From: Bacteroidota bacterium
GTDB taxonomy: Bacteria > Bacteroidota > Bacteroidia > Chitinophagales > LD1
Assembly (NCBI GenBank): GCA_947475165.1
Contig: CANJLD010000004.1
Location: 122,824 to 186,823, forward strand
Direction of reading: 5' to 3'
Length of the DNA stretch: 64,000 bases
Positions 8,545 to 17,891 of this stretch are shown piece by piece (position 1 is the first letter of the stretch; each line of letters begins with the position of its first letter). A program made the position numbers and the translations under genes. Below the pieces are notes generated by a model, which worked only from the letters and a program-made list of their open reading frames with translations, had not been told where the DNA came from and searched no databases.

Positions 8545-9048
8545 ATGAAAGGGTTAATCCTATTGCTACTGATTACATTCATTTCTGTAAAGCAGAACTC
8601 TATTCCTTCAAATAAAATAATCTGGAGTAAAGATTATCTATTGCAATGGACAGATTTTTCAGGTTCACCAGAAAATATTACTGGAACAGATGCCTACACA
8701 TTTAGCGAGATAAATTACACGTTGAGTGAAGATAAAGTAGCAGTAACGTGTGCTTTCCGAAAAGATAAATCATTGAGTTTAAAATCAAAGCAAAGCATAA
8801 AGCTTCTTCAGCATGAGCAGTATCATTTTAATCTTTCTGAGGTTTATGCCCGATTGTTTAGAAAAAGTATAAGTGAGTCAGGTAAAGATAACCTTGAACA
8901 AAAAATTAAAGCGAGTCTAATAGAATTGAACAAAGCGCAAAAAAAATATGATACAGAGACAAATCATTCGCGTGATACCGTTCAGCAAGCAAAATGGATA
9001 AAGATTATTGATGGCCAGCTTGCTGAATTGAGTAAATATTCTTATTGA
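8545..9048 (+). CDS. Predicted secreted protein with HExxH-like motif (DUF922-like)
   Basis: A 167-residue protein with a short N-terminal hydrophobic segment (residues 3-14) that looks like a signal peptide. The central segment LLQHEQYHFNLSEVYARLF, with the HEQYH pattern around residue 92, resembles the putative zinc-protease site of DUF922 proteins, which are annotated as predicted secreted proteases. A helical, charged C-terminus follows. The catalytic role is inference from the motif only. It lies 54 bp downstream of thrS and could be a separate unit. Confidence 0.5.
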   Translation: MKGLILLLLITFISVKQNSIPSNKIIWSKDYLLQWTDFSGSPENITGTDAYTFSEINYTLSEDKVAVTCAFRKDKSLSLKSKQSIKLLQHEQYHFNLSEVYARLFRKSISESGKDNLEQKIKASLIELNKAQKKYDTETNHSRDTVQQAKWIKIIDGQLAELSKYSY

Positions 9049-9125
9049 ATAACCATCCCACTGGTGTAAGTATGCAAGCCTTAGCAAAGCTTCTTCTTCC
9101 ATCAAATATTTTTTTGCATCCTCTC

Positions 9126-9170
9126 TTGCATTTTATACGTATAACTATTATTTTTGTGTCGTATAAAAAA
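9126..9170 (+). promoter_or_regulatory. Promoter and palindromic operator of the toxin-antitoxin pair
   Basis: TTG at 9126-9128 is separated by 20 bases from TATTTTTG at 9149-9156, a perfect TAnnTTTG -7 element. Overlaid on it are TTATACGTATAA (9133-9144), a perfect 12-bp palindrome, and a further half site CGTATAAAA (about 9160-9168). RHH antitoxins usually bind such sites and repress their own promoter. Confidence 0.65.
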
Positions 9171-9180
9171 CAATCAGGTT

Positions 9181-9444
9181 ATGGATGCTAAAATCACTCT
9201 TAGTTTTGATGAACAGGTAATTGCCAAGGCAAAGAATTTTGCTGAGCAGCGCAATATTAGTTTGTCGCGCTTAACAGAGCATTTACTGCGCAAAATAACT
9301 TCGGGCTACTATGTAGATTTAGAAGACCTGCCTGTTTCCGATTGGGTAAATACCGTTAGCGAAGGCGAAGTAGAATACAAAACCGCCAAGCGCAGTAAAA
9401 AGAAAATGAAAGAAGAATTCTTTGAGAAGAAGAAAGCGAAATGA
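9181..9444 (+). CDS. Ribbon-helix-helix antitoxin (DUF6364-like)
   Basis: An 87-residue protein starting MDAKITLSFDEQVIAKAKNF. The N-terminal strand KITLSF followed by two helices (EQVIAKAKNFAEQRN, SLSRLTEHLLRKI) is the ribbon-helix-helix fold of small antitoxins such as DUF6364; the lysine-rich tail (KRSKKKMKEEFFEKKKAK) would wrap the toxin. The frame is open from 9154 but the ATG at 9181 is preferred since the promoter -7 box ends at 9156. It overlaps the downstream PIN toxin gene by four bases (ATGA), the standard arrangement. It is expected to neutralise the toxin and to repress the promoter. Confidence 0.8.
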   Translation: MDAKITLSFDEQVIAKAKNFAEQRNISLSRLTEHLLRKITSGYYVDLEDLPVSDWVNTVSEGEVEYKTAKRSKKKMKEEFFEKKKAK

Positions 9445-9866
9445 AAATTTTCTTAGACGCCAACATTATTGTTTCTGTTCTGAATAAAGAATATCCTGTT
9501 TACAGTTACACCTCGCGCATATTGAGTCTGGCAGATGATAAACGGTTTGAAGTTTACACTTCGCCTATTTGCTTAGCTATTGCCTTTTATTTTGCCGAGA
9601 AGAAAAGCGGCACTGCTGAAGCGAAGAAAAAAATTGAAATTCTTTCGCAAAAGTTGGGGATTACCGATGTGGGCAGCGATGAAGTAGCCAAAGCCATTAC
9701 AAACAAAAAAGTAAAAGACTTTGAAGACGGGCTTGAATATTATTCTGCCCTAAAGCAAAAGTGCAAGTACATTATTACCGAAGATATTTCTGACTATTAC
9801 TTTTCTGAAATTGCCGTGTTGAACTCGCAAGCCTTTATAGAGCGATTGATTAAAGGGAGGTTGTAG
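9441..9866 (+). CDS. PIN-domain ribonuclease toxin
   Basis: A 141-residue single PIN domain. The acidic metal-binding residues are visible as FLDANIIV (Asp6), FEDGLEYYSA and IITEDISDYY near the C-terminus, in the usual order. PIN toxins cleave RNA, often tRNA or mRNA, and are held inactive by the adjacent antitoxin. The start codon overlaps the antitoxin stop, implying translational coupling. The pair is compact and could be either chromosomal or recently acquired; its base composition does not stand out. Immediately downstream lies a 21-bp tandem array. Confidence 0.82.
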   Translation: MKIFLDANIIVSVLNKEYPVYSYTSRILSLADDKRFEVYTSPICLAIAFYFAEKKSGTAEAKKKIEILSQKLGITDVGSDEVAKAITNKKVKDFEDGLEYYSALKQKCKYIITEDISDYYFSEIAVLNSQAFIERLIKGRL

Positions 9867-9970
9867 TTCTAATAATACACCCAAATGCCAGGAGAATGAA
9901 GCAAAGTCTTAGCAAACTTCTTTTGTCAGGTAGAAAGGTGTCGCTATTTTACACCATAAATGCTCTCCGT

Positions 9971-10201
9971 AGCTTCCTTATTGGATCCCAAAGCTTTCTT
10001 TTTCGATTGGGAAGCTTTCTTATTGAATTCTAAAGCTTCCTTTTCGGATTCCAAAGCTTTCGTATTGAATTCTAAAGCTTCCTTTTCGGATTCTAAAGCT
10101 TTCGTATTGAATTCTAAAGCTTTCGTATTGAATTCTAAAGCTTCCTTTTCGATTTCCAAAGCTTTCTTATTGAATTCTAAAACTTCCTTTTCGATTTAGC
10201 A
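9971..10201. repeat. Tandem array, 11 units of 21 bp
   Basis: Eleven near-identical 21-bp units, each starting AGCTT (one starts AACTT), fill this stretch, with a twelfth partial unit after 10201. Two unit types alternate: one ending ATTGAATTCTAA and one ending TTTCGGATTCCAA. The unit is seven codons long, so both strands are open: the minus frame would read as a heptad such as LEFNTKA/LESEKEA. It fills most of the 416-bp gap 9867-10282. Neither frame has a convincing start, so I treat it as a minisatellite and not as a gene. Confidence 0.9.
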
Positions 10202-10282
10202 AGCTTCCTTCTATTAACTAGGAGTTTGGATTTTTAATCCATTAATAAACCCAACAATGAGTTTTGCCGAAAAGGAAGGGGT

Positions 10283-11854
10283 TTAATAATAAACAACCCC
10301 ATCCCATGCTTCGCGTTGCTTGGCATCGGGGTCTTTTACCAGTTTACTTTCTTTACTGAAAATCATGGTAGCGCGTTCTTCGGCTTCATACTTCTTCCAG
10401 TTTTCGGCACCGGTGCCGTTAGGGTTTCCGTAGCGCGCAAAATTTATCCAAGCCGTTTGCATTTCGCCCGATAAGCGATTGATGAGCCTTTTACTGGCAA
10501 TAGCTTTTAGCAACTTACCTGTTTTGCCTTCGGTAGATTGAAACACAAAAGGAATTTCTAACCCGTGGAAAGATTTGCGACCGGAGATATTCAACAGAAA
10601 GCTTGACCACTCGAACCTATACATGTAAACCGGAGCGTAGGTGCTGCGGCATTCGGCTATGCGTATGGCCGGTATACGGAAAATAGCATCGGTCAATATA
10701 TCCATTACACCGCTTTTCTTAGGATAGTTGCTGTAAGCCGTAACTACCTTTTTGTGATTTTCTTTAGAGGTAGCTTCGCTGAAATACTTATCCAGCCCTT
10801 CTGAGTTATCAGGCATCATTTTCAGCTTCTTGCTGGCAAACATGGTGGCTTCATCGTGGTTGGTGCCAATCATTACCGGCACACTATTGGCCAAATCAGG
10901 TTTCATGCACATAAAAATATCGTTGGTAAGCAACTGTCCGTCAATAGTAGGCGAAAACACTTTTTGGTTGGTAGAATCTATCATGTATCGCAGCAACAGT
11001 TCTTCTACTGCAATAAGCGTATCAATCGGAATGTTTTTTAACTGCGCAATGCTATCGGGGTTTACGTGCAACAGCGAGCAATACTTGTTGGTAATGCCAT
11101 GTGAAATTTCGGCAGACCATAAAATAGATGGCGGGCCGCTTTCGGCAATGGCACCTTTAAATAAACCTGTAGCAACTTTGGCAGAAAGCAGAGTTTCTAC
11201 GCTTGTACCACCGGCTGACTCACCAAAGATAGTTACGTTATCCGGGTCGCCACCGAAGGCGGCAATGTTTTCTTTTACCCATTGCAGGGCGGCTATCTGG
11301 TCGCGGATGCCGAGGTTGTTTTCGAAACCGTTGTTGGCGGTACCTGTGTTCTTGAAATAAAGAAAGCCCAAAGGGCCCAAGCGGTAATTGATAGTTACTA
11401 CCACCACATCGCCATTTTTTGAAAGATTAGTGCCGTTATATAAATCTGCCGAGCCGGTGCCTACAATAAACCCGCCACCGTGAATCCAAAACATAACCGG
11501 TCGCTTTTTGCCATCGGCTGCCGGTGACCAGATGTTGAGGTTCAGGCAATCTTCGCCTTGTTGCCCATCGCCATTTAAACCGCTTTTTACCTGTGGGGTT
11601 ACATAGCCAAACTTAGTGGCATCTTTTACACCTTCCCACGCTAAGGGTGTTTTGGGTGCGCAAAAACGTTCTGCCTGCGCGTATTGAATACCGCGCCAAA
11701 CGCTTACGCCTCTTTCTATACCGCCACGAACTTTTCCCTGTTTGGTGGCTACAATGTTTTCGTTGATGTTATCGTTGGTGGCGAAGGTTGTTTGCGTGTA
11801 AAAAGAGGAGAGAATCAGCAATGCAATAGCCCATGTGTAAACCCGTGTTGTCAT
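10283..11854 (-). CDS. Secreted type B carboxylesterase
   Basis: A 523-residue alpha/beta hydrolase with a signal peptide starting MTTRVYTWAIALLILSSF. The oxyanion block HGGGFIVGTGSADLY, the nucleophile elbow FGESAGGTSV and SFHGLEIPFVF with the catalytic histidine identify the carboxylesterase/acetylcholinesterase family. It would hydrolyse carboxylic esters outside the cytoplasm; the substrate is unknown. The frame stays open to 11956 and an alternative ATG lies at 11863, but the signal peptide fits the ATG at 11854. Divergent from the AsmA gene across about 220 bp that hold only candidate promoters. Confidence 0.9.
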   Translation of the reverse strand: MTTRVYTWAIALLILSSFYTQTTFATNDNINENIVATKQGKVRGGIERGVSVWRGIQYAQAERFCAPKTPLAWEGVKDATKFGYVTPQVKSGLNGDGQQGEDCLNLNIWSPAADGKKRPVMFWIHGGGFIVGTGSADLYNGTNLSKNGDVVVVTINYRLGPLGFLYFKNTGTANNGFENNLGIRDQIAALQWVKENIAAFGGDPDNVTIFGESAGGTSVETLLSAKVATGLFKGAIAESGPPSILWSAEISHGITNKYCSLLHVNPDSIAQLKNIPIDTLIAVEELLLRYMIDSTNQKVFSPTIDGQLLTNDIFMCMKPDLANSVPVMIGTNHDEATMFASKKLKMMPDNSEGLDKYFSEATSKENHKKVVTAYSNYPKKSGVMDILTDAIFRIPAIRIAECRSTYAPVYMYRFEWSSFLLNISGRKSFHGLEIPFVFQSTEGKTGKLLKAIASKRLINRLSGEMQTAWINFARYGNPNGTGAENWKKYEAEERATMIFSKESKLVKDPDAKQREAWDGVVYY

Positions 11855-12077
11855 ATTTATCATTTTGAAGGAGTGCGAAGATATTTCTTTTGAAAGATGA
11901 TTTGACGTTTGCGGGAGAAAAAAATTGTCGAAGTAGGAGAAAACCTTACTACGCACTTTGACGGTTCACATATCTTTTTGTTACAGAATTCCCACAAAAC
12001 ATAATTTTCCTAAACGGTTTGCGTTTATTCGTTCAATTAAGGTTGAACAATTACATTAGCAAAACACAATTTGAACA

Positions 12078-14732
12078 ATGAAAAAGGTCTTAATAGGTTT
12101 GGCGGTTTTTATACTGCTGTTAGTGGCAGCGGTAGTGGCTGTTCCGTTTTTATTTAAAGACAAAATAAACGCGCGCGTAAAAGAAGAAATAAATAACAGG
12201 TTAAATGCGAAAGTAGATTATGGCGATTTCAGCCTCTCGCTCATCCGCAGTTTCCCTAACTTCAGTTTTTCGTTGAATGAGTTAAGTGTAGTGGGTATAG
12301 ATTCGTTTAAAGGCGATACGCTCATCTACACGAAGAACTTCAACTTCACCGTTGACCTGATGAGCGTAATAAAAGGAGAGAAGTATAAACTGCTTGCGCT
12401 TAATTTGATTGAGCCAAACATTAATGCGAAAGTTAATTACGATGGCAAGGCAAACTGGGATATAGTAAAGCCAACCAAAGACAAAGCTGCAGCAACGGAA
12501 AGCTCTGCCTTCTCGCTTGAGATAAAGAAATACAAAATAGAAAGTGGCAACATTACCTACGATGACAAAGCCGGTGCATCGTATGCCGAAATACACGATT
12601 TAGATTTTGAAGGTAGCGGCAATGTAACCGATGCGCTCTACGATTTTGTTACCAAAACAAGTATTGCAGAGCTTACCTATAAAAGCGGAGCGGTAGCTTA
12701 CATAAGTAAAGCAAAGCTGAATGCCGATGTAAATATTTCGGTAGATAATGCTGCCAGCAAATACACGTTTAAAGAAAACACCATCAGCCTGAACGACCTT
12801 GCGTTGCAGTTTGATGGTTTTGTGCAGACCAAGAAAGACGCGACTGCATTGGATGTAGCTTTCAAATCAAAGCAAACAGAGTTCAAAAGCATTCTCTCGC
12901 TCATTCCTGCGGTTTACAAAAAAGATTTTGATAAGATAAAGACCAGCGGCTCACTCGCGCTTGATGGAAAAGTAAAAGGTGAAATGAAAGGTGAAAGCTA
13001 TCCTTCATTTAACCTAAACCTGAAAGTAAACAACGGTATGTTTCAATACCCCGACCTACCGGTGGCAGTGAAGAACATTTTTATTGCATCCAATATTTCA
13101 AAAGCCGAAGGCGGATTGGATTTAACGGTGGTTGATGTTTCAAAGCTTCACCTGGAAGCAGGAAGCGACCCGATAGATGCAAAGATAAATGTGCGCACAC
13201 CGGTGAGCGACCCGAATGTAATTGCCAACATTGTAGGCAGAATGGATTTGGCAAACGTGCCTAAGTTCTATCCTATAGAAGGTTTAAAAACCATCAGCGG
13301 TTTGCTGAATCTGAGCCTTGATTTTAAAGGAAAGAAAAGCGATGTAGACAAAAAGAATTACGAAGCCATTAAAGCAGCCGGTAACATGAAGGTGACCAAT
13401 TTAGTGTATGACACTAAGGAAACACCTATGCCGGTGCGGGTAATGGATATGCAAATGACTTTTAATCCGCAGAACGTTACGCTCAACAGTTTCTCTTCGG
13501 CAATCGGCAAAAGCGATTTCAACGCCACCGGTACGCTCGATAACTTTATGGCGTATGCTTTTGGCAAAGGCGATTTAGTGGGCAATATCAATCTCCGCTC
13601 ATCGCAGTTTGATGCTAACGAATGGCTGAAGAAAGATGAAACACCGGCAACCGGTGCCGCAAAACCTAAAACAGTTGACACGGCAAAAACAGAATACTTT
13701 AAAGTGCCTGCGCATATTGACTTTACAGCCAACTCGCAAATAGGAAAAATACTTTACGAGAAAATTGTTTTAGAAAATGCGAAGGGGCAAATAATTATTA
13801 AAGACGAAGCCATTAACCTGAACGACATTTTTGCTAATCTCTTAGGAGGCAATGCTACTATTTCGGCTAAATACGATACTAAGGGCAGAACGCATCCCGA
13901 TGTAACGTTTACTTACGACATCAACAATTTCGACTTTCAGCAAACCTATAAAGCAGTGGGCATGAGCGAAAAACTGGCACCGGTTATCAAATATGTGCAG
14001 GGTAATTTCAGCAGCGATTTAAAAGGCTCCGGTAAACTGAACAGCGATATGAGTGTAGATTATAACTCACTCGTTGGCGATGGTAAGGTTGAAATACCAT
14101 CTGCAAAAATTGTCGGTCTACCTATTCTTCAAAAAATAACCGAGGTGGCAAAAATTCCTGCGCTTCAAAATCTTGAATTGAAGAATGCATTCACGGTTCT
14201 CAAATTTAAAGACGGTCGCGTGAACGTTGACCCTACTGATTTAAAATTCGGCAACGGCTACAATGTAAACGTAAAAGGCAGCAACGGTTTCGACCAAAGC
14301 ATTGATTATGATATGCGCATGGATGTGCCTACTAAAGATTTAGGCGGTGCCGGTGCATTGGCACAAAGCTATCTGTCAAAGATACCGGGCCTGGGTGCTA
14401 AAGTTCCCGATATCCTTAATTTCACTTTCAAGGTAACCGGTACTACTTCCAAGCCACAGGTAAAACTTTCGAATGTGAGCGCAGGCGGTGGCGGCTCTGT
14501 AAAAGATATAGTTACCAATACCGTAAACGATTTAAAAGCAAAGGCAGAGGAAGAGGCGAAGAAACAAGCGGAGGAGTTGAAGAAGAAAGCAGAAGAGGAA
14601 TTAAACAAACAGAAAGCAGAGCTGGAAAAGAAAGCCCGCGAAGCAGCCGAAAAAGCGAAGAAGGAAGCAGAAGAAAAAGCAAAGAAAGCCTTGCAGGACA
14701 AAGCGAAAGATATTTTCAAATTCCCTCATTGA
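12078..14732 (+). CDS. AsmA family membrane protein
   Basis: An 884-residue protein with one N-terminal membrane anchor (residues 4-27) followed by the AsmA signature (INNRLNAKVDYGDFSLSLIRSFPNFSFSLNELSV). A long beta-rich periplasmic body and the AsmA C-terminal module (around YDMRMDVPTKDLGG...LNFTFKVTGTTSKPQVKL) follow. The end is an unusual Ala/Lys/Glu coiled coil of roughly 70 residues (about 810-880). AsmA-like proteins are thought to act in lipid movement between the two membranes. It is 9 bp upstream of cdd, so these genes are probably co-transcribed. Confidence 0.85.
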   Translation: MKKVLIGLAVFILLLVAAVVAVPFLFKDKINARVKEEINNRLNAKVDYGDFSLSLIRSFPNFSFSLNELSVVGIDSFKGDTLIYTKNFNFTVDLMSVIKGEKYKLLALNLIEPNINAKVNYDGKANWDIVKPTKDKAAATESSAFSLEIKKYKIESGNITYDDKAGASYAEIHDLDFEGSGNVTDALYDFVTKTSIAELTYKSGAVAYISKAKLNADVNISVDNAASKYTFKENTISLNDLALQFDGFVQTKKDATALDVAFKSKQTEFKSILSLIPAVYKKDFDKIKTSGSLALDGKVKGEMKGESYPSFNLNLKVNNGMFQYPDLPVAVKNIFIASNISKAEGGLDLTVVDVSKLHLEAGSDPIDAKINVRTPVSDPNVIANIVGRMDLANVPKFYPIEGLKTISGLLNLSLDFKGKKSDVDKKNYEAIKAAGNMKVTNLVYDTKETPMPVRVMDMQMTFNPQNVTLNSFSSAIGKSDFNATGTLDNFMAYAFGKGDLVGNINLRSSQFDANEWLKKDETPATGAAKPKTVDTAKTEYFKVPAHIDFTANSQIGKILYEKIVLENAKGQIIIKDEAINLNDIFANLLGGNATISAKYDTKGRTHPDVTFTYDINNFDFQQTYKAVGMSEKLAPVIKYVQGNFSSDLKGSGKLNSDMSVDYNSLVGDGKVEIPSAKIVGLPILQKITEVAKIPALQNLELKNAFTVLKFKDGRVNVDPTDLKFGNGYNVNVKGSNGFDQSIDYDMRMDVPTKDLGGAGALAQSYLSKIPGLGAKVPDILNFTFKVTGTTSKPQVKLSNVSAGGGGSVKDIVTNTVNDLKAKAEEEAKKQAEELKKKAEEELNKQKAELEKKAREAAEKAKKEAEEKAKKALQDKAKDIFKFPH

Positions 14733-14741
14733 TAAAATACT

Positions 14742-15224
14742 ATGAAAGAGAAAGAACTCAAATTCACTCTCCGTGTTTTCGAAAATGTAAATGAGCTTTC
14801 AAAAGAAGATGCTTTGCTTCTTGCCTCTGCAAAGAGTGCGTTGAAAGATTCTTACTCTCCGTATTCAAACTTTAAAGTTGCAGCAACGGTTCTTCTCGCA
14901 AATGGCGAAACCGTTACCGGTACCAATCAGGAGAACGCTGCCTTTCCTGTAGGCATTTGTGCGGAGGGGACTGCGCTGAGTGCTGCCTCTGCATTATATC
15001 CAAATGTGGCAGTAAAGAAAATTGCCATCACTGTAAAAAGCGGAAGGCACGTAATTAATCATCCGGTTGCACCCTGCGGAGTTTGCCGTCAAAGATTGCT
15101 GGAATATGAAACGCGCTTCAATAACAACATCGAGATAATTTTGATGGGAGAGGAAGGCGAAGTTTATTCGGTTAATTCAGTGAAAGGTATTCTGCCTTTA
15201 AATTTTTCTAAAACAGATTTGTAA
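14742..15224 (+). CDS. cdd: Cytidine deaminase
   Basis: A 160-residue zinc enzyme that deaminates cytidine and deoxycytidine in pyrimidine salvage. The zinc/catalytic motifs are CAEGTALSAAS (Cys-Ala-Glu with the proton-shuttle glutamate) near residue 73 and PCGVCRQRLLE near residue 106. YSPYSNFKVAATVL and NQENAAFPVGIC are typical substrate-binding segments. Length fits the short, tetrameric type. It lies between the AsmA gene and a DUF1003 gene with gaps of only 9 bp on each side. Confidence 0.95.
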   Translation: MKEKELKFTLRVFENVNELSKEDALLLASAKSALKDSYSPYSNFKVAATVLLANGETVTGTNQENAAFPVGICAEGTALSAASALYPNVAVKKIAITVKSGRHVINHPVAPCGVCRQRLLEYETRFNNNIEIILMGEEGEVYSVNSVKGILPLNFSKTDL

Positions 15225-15233
15225 AACACTCCG

Positions 15234-15749
15234 ATGAAAAGCAGAAAAGATACGCTCCATCAACTCATACACTCAACCGAAAACGACATTGGCAAAATCA
15301 ATGATTTTTTTGCAGAGAACATAAATGACGATGAACTGCTCACGCATGTGCTGATGGAAGCACAGGATAAAGAAGCCACCTTTGGTGATAGACTCTCGGA
15401 TAAAGTGGCAGAGTTTGGCGGCAGTTGGGCTTTCATTATTGTGTTCTTCTCTATTCTCTTCGCGTGGATAGCACTCAACTCGATTATTCTCGCGCAAAAA
15501 GCATTCGACCCTTATCCGTTTATTCTCATGAACTTAATTCTCTCCTGTATTGCTGCCATACAGGCACCTATAATTATGATGAGCCAGAACCGGAAAGAAT
15601 TGAAAGACCGTCAGCGCGCACAGAATGATTACCTGATTAACCTGAAAGCAGAAATGGAAATAAAAAACCTGCAACTGAACATGAAGAACCTTTTCGAAAT
15701 TCAAAAGAAACAGATTGAATTGCTGGATGAATTGAAGAAGAAAGGTTGA
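15234..15749 (+). CDS. DUF1003 membrane protein
   Basis: A 171-residue protein with two transmembrane segments (about 66-86 and 97-118) separated by a short loop containing AFDPYPFILMN, and flanked by DRLSDKVAEFGGSWAF and the cytoplasmic RKELKDRQRAQNDYLINL. These are the defining parts of DUF1003. The function of the family is unknown. The C-terminus is a charged coiled coil. Nine bases separate it from cdd. Confidence 0.85.
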   Translation: MKSRKDTLHQLIHSTENDIGKINDFFAENINDDELLTHVLMEAQDKEATFGDRLSDKVAEFGGSWAFIIVFFSILFAWIALNSIILAQKAFDPYPFILMNLILSCIAAIQAPIIMMSQNRKELKDRQRAQNDYLINLKAEMEIKNLQLNMKNLFEIQKKQIELLDELKKKG

Positions 15750-15767
15750 ATAAAAATCAAAGGCAAA

Positions 15768-15832
15768 GCCACGAATTTCATGGATTAGAACCGATAGGAA
15801 ATACCTTGTATTTAATTCGTGAAATTCGTGGC
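15768..15832. repeat. Inverted repeat before acetyl-CoA synthetase
   Basis: GCCACGAATTTCA at 15768-15780 is perfectly complementary to TGAAATTCGTGGC at 15820-15832. There is no T-run, so it is not a typical terminator; the second arm is also an internal palindrome-rich word (TTAATTCGTGAAATTCGTGG). It would fold in the leader of the downstream gene. Confidence 0.6.
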
Positions 15833-15854
15833 TTCTCTTAAAGTTATCGAAACA

Positions 15855-17747
15855 ATGAAACAGATTTCCACTTTCGAAGAATACAAAGCAGAATACAAAC
15901 GCAGCGTAGAGCAACCTGAGCAATTCTGGAGTGAAGTAGCAGAAGATTTTGAATGGAAGAAAAAATGGAACACTGTTCTTGATGGGAACTTCGAGCAAGT
16001 CAATATAAAATGGTTTGATGGTGCAGAACTGAACATCACCGAAAACTGCCTCGACAGAAACCTTAAAGAAAAAGGCAACCAAACCGCCATCATTTGGGAA
16101 CCCAACGACCCGAACGAAAAATTCAGAACACTTACTTACAAAGAACTTCATGCAGAAGTTTGTCGCTTCGCCAACGCACTAAAAAACCTTGGCGTAAACA
16201 AAGGCGACCGCATATGTATTTACATGCCTATGATACCCGAAGGTGCAATTGCTATGCTAGCCTGCGCGCGTATCGGGGCAATTCATTCGGTAGTGTTTGC
16301 TGGTTTCTCCGCAGCTTCTTTAATTGACCGCATTAACGATTCGCAATGTTCATTTGTTATCACAGCCGATGCGGTTTACCGTGGCGAAAAGAAAATTGAG
16401 TTGAAGAAGATTGTAGATGAAGCCTTGCTACAAACTCCATCTATCAAAAACTGCATCGTATTCAATCACCGCGACTCAGCAATTGAAATGAAACCTGAAA
16501 GAGATTTGTGGTGGAAAGATTTAGTAAAAGATGCCAGCGCAGAACATGCCGCAGGAAGCATGAATGCCGAAGACCCGCTTTTCATTCTTTATACATCCGG
16601 CTCAACCGGTAAGCCCAAAGGTGTGTTGCACACAACAGCCGGTTATATGGTTTATGTGGGTTATACTTTCAAAAATGTTTTCAATTATAAAGAAGGCGAA
16701 GTGTTTTGCTGCACGGCAGACATTGGCTGGGTAACCGGTCATTCCTATTTAGTGTATGGTCCGTTATTAAATGGTGCTACAACAATCATGTTTGAAGGCA
16801 CACCCGCCTATCCCGACCACGGCAGGTTTTGGGATATGATTGATAAACACCGCGTAAATATTTTCTACACCGCACCAACTGCTATTCGTTCACTTCAGGC
16901 GCACGGCAATGAAATTTTCAAAAACAAAAACCTTTCATCATTGCGCGTTCTCGGTACAGTTGGCGAACCTATTAATGAAGAAGCGTGGCACTGGTATAAC
17001 GAAAACGTAGGCAAAAGCAATTGCCCGATTGTAGATACCTGGTGGCAAACAGAAACCGGTGGTGTTCTTATTTCTCCTATTGCTAACGTTACTCCGCTCA
17101 AACCATCCTTCGCTACTTTGCCCATGCCCGGTGTTCAACCGGTTCTAATGAATGGAGATGGAGAAGAAATAAGCGGCAACGGTGTAGAAGGTAATCTCTG
17201 CATTAAATTCCCGTGGCCCGGTATGGCACGCACCGTATTTGGGGACCATGAGCGTTTCCGCCAAACTTATTTCAGTACATACAAAGGCTATTACTTTACC
17301 GGTGACGGCTGCAAGCGCGATGAAGATGGCTACTACCGTATCACCGGTCGTGTTGATGATGTAATTAATGTATCCGGTCATAGAATAGGCACAGGCGAAG
17401 TGGAAGATGCCATTGACGAACACAACGTAGTAGTGGAAAGTGCCGTAGTAGGCTTTCCGCACGATATTAAAGGGCAGGGCATTTATGCTTTTGTAATCTG
17501 CGATAAGAAAGTAGATGACGATGAAGTGTTGCGCAAAGAAATCCGCGAACACGTAAGCAAAGTAATTGGTGCCTTCGCCCGCCCCGATAAAATTCAAATA
17601 GTAAAAGGCTTACCCAAAACCCGCAGCGGTAAAATAATGCGCAGAATTCTCCGCAAAATTGCCGAAGGCGATACTTCGAACTTAGGTGATACAACAACCC
17701 TGCTGGACCCTGCCGTAGTTGATGAGATTAAGGCAGGAGCGGTTTAA
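15855..17747 (+). CDS. acs: Acetyl-CoA synthetase (AMP-forming)
   Basis: A 630-residue adenylate-forming enzyme that activates acetate to acetyl-CoA via acetyl-AMP. It shows the P-loop-like YTSGSTGKPKGVLHTTAGY, GWVTGHSYLVYGPL, the ATP-binding DTWWQTETGG and YYFTGDGCKRDEDGYY, and the C-terminal TRSGKIMRRILRKIA, whose lysine is the usual acetylation-controlled catalytic residue. Length is normal. The frame is open to a GTG at 15819, but that codon lies inside an inverted repeat, so I choose the ATG at 15855, which begins MKQISTFEEYK. Confidence 0.95.
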   Translation: MKQISTFEEYKAEYKRSVEQPEQFWSEVAEDFEWKKKWNTVLDGNFEQVNIKWFDGAELNITENCLDRNLKEKGNQTAIIWEPNDPNEKFRTLTYKELHAEVCRFANALKNLGVNKGDRICIYMPMIPEGAIAMLACARIGAIHSVVFAGFSAASLIDRINDSQCSFVITADAVYRGEKKIELKKIVDEALLQTPSIKNCIVFNHRDSAIEMKPERDLWWKDLVKDASAEHAAGSMNAEDPLFILYTSGSTGKPKGVLHTTAGYMVYVGYTFKNVFNYKEGEVFCCTADIGWVTGHSYLVYGPLLNGATTIMFEGTPAYPDHGRFWDMIDKHRVNIFYTAPTAIRSLQAHGNEIFKNKNLSSLRVLGTVGEPINEEAWHWYNENVGKSNCPIVDTWWQTETGGVLISPIANVTPLKPSFATLPMPGVQPVLMNGDGEEISGNGVEGNLCIKFPWPGMARTVFGDHERFRQTYFSTYKGYYFTGDGCKRDEDGYYRITGRVDDVINVSGHRIGTGEVEDAIDEHNVVVESAVVGFPHDIKGQGIYAFVICDKKVDDDEVLRKEIREHVSKVIGAFARPDKIQIVKGLPKTRSGKIMRRILRKIAEGDTSNLGDTTTLLDPAVVDEIKAGAV

Positions 17748-17891
17748 TCCTCCATCTTGCAAAACAATATTCGGCTTGTTTGAAACAAGTTTGAAGCATA
17801 TCCGTAAAGCATCCATTAGACGCAATCTGTTTCGCTCTTGTATGGCACAAACAGCGAGTTGTCAATCATTCTGAAACTAAAACCGAATTAT

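Noticed and set aside
9944..10199. Heptad-repeat protein frames on both strands of the 21-bp array
   Set aside because: The minus frame has only a TTG start and the plus frame is an equally open mirror; a 21-bp unit without stops keeps frames open automatically.
15819..15854. GTG start for acetyl-CoA synthetase
   Set aside because: The codon lies in the arm of an inverted repeat; the ATG at 15855 gives the normal family start.
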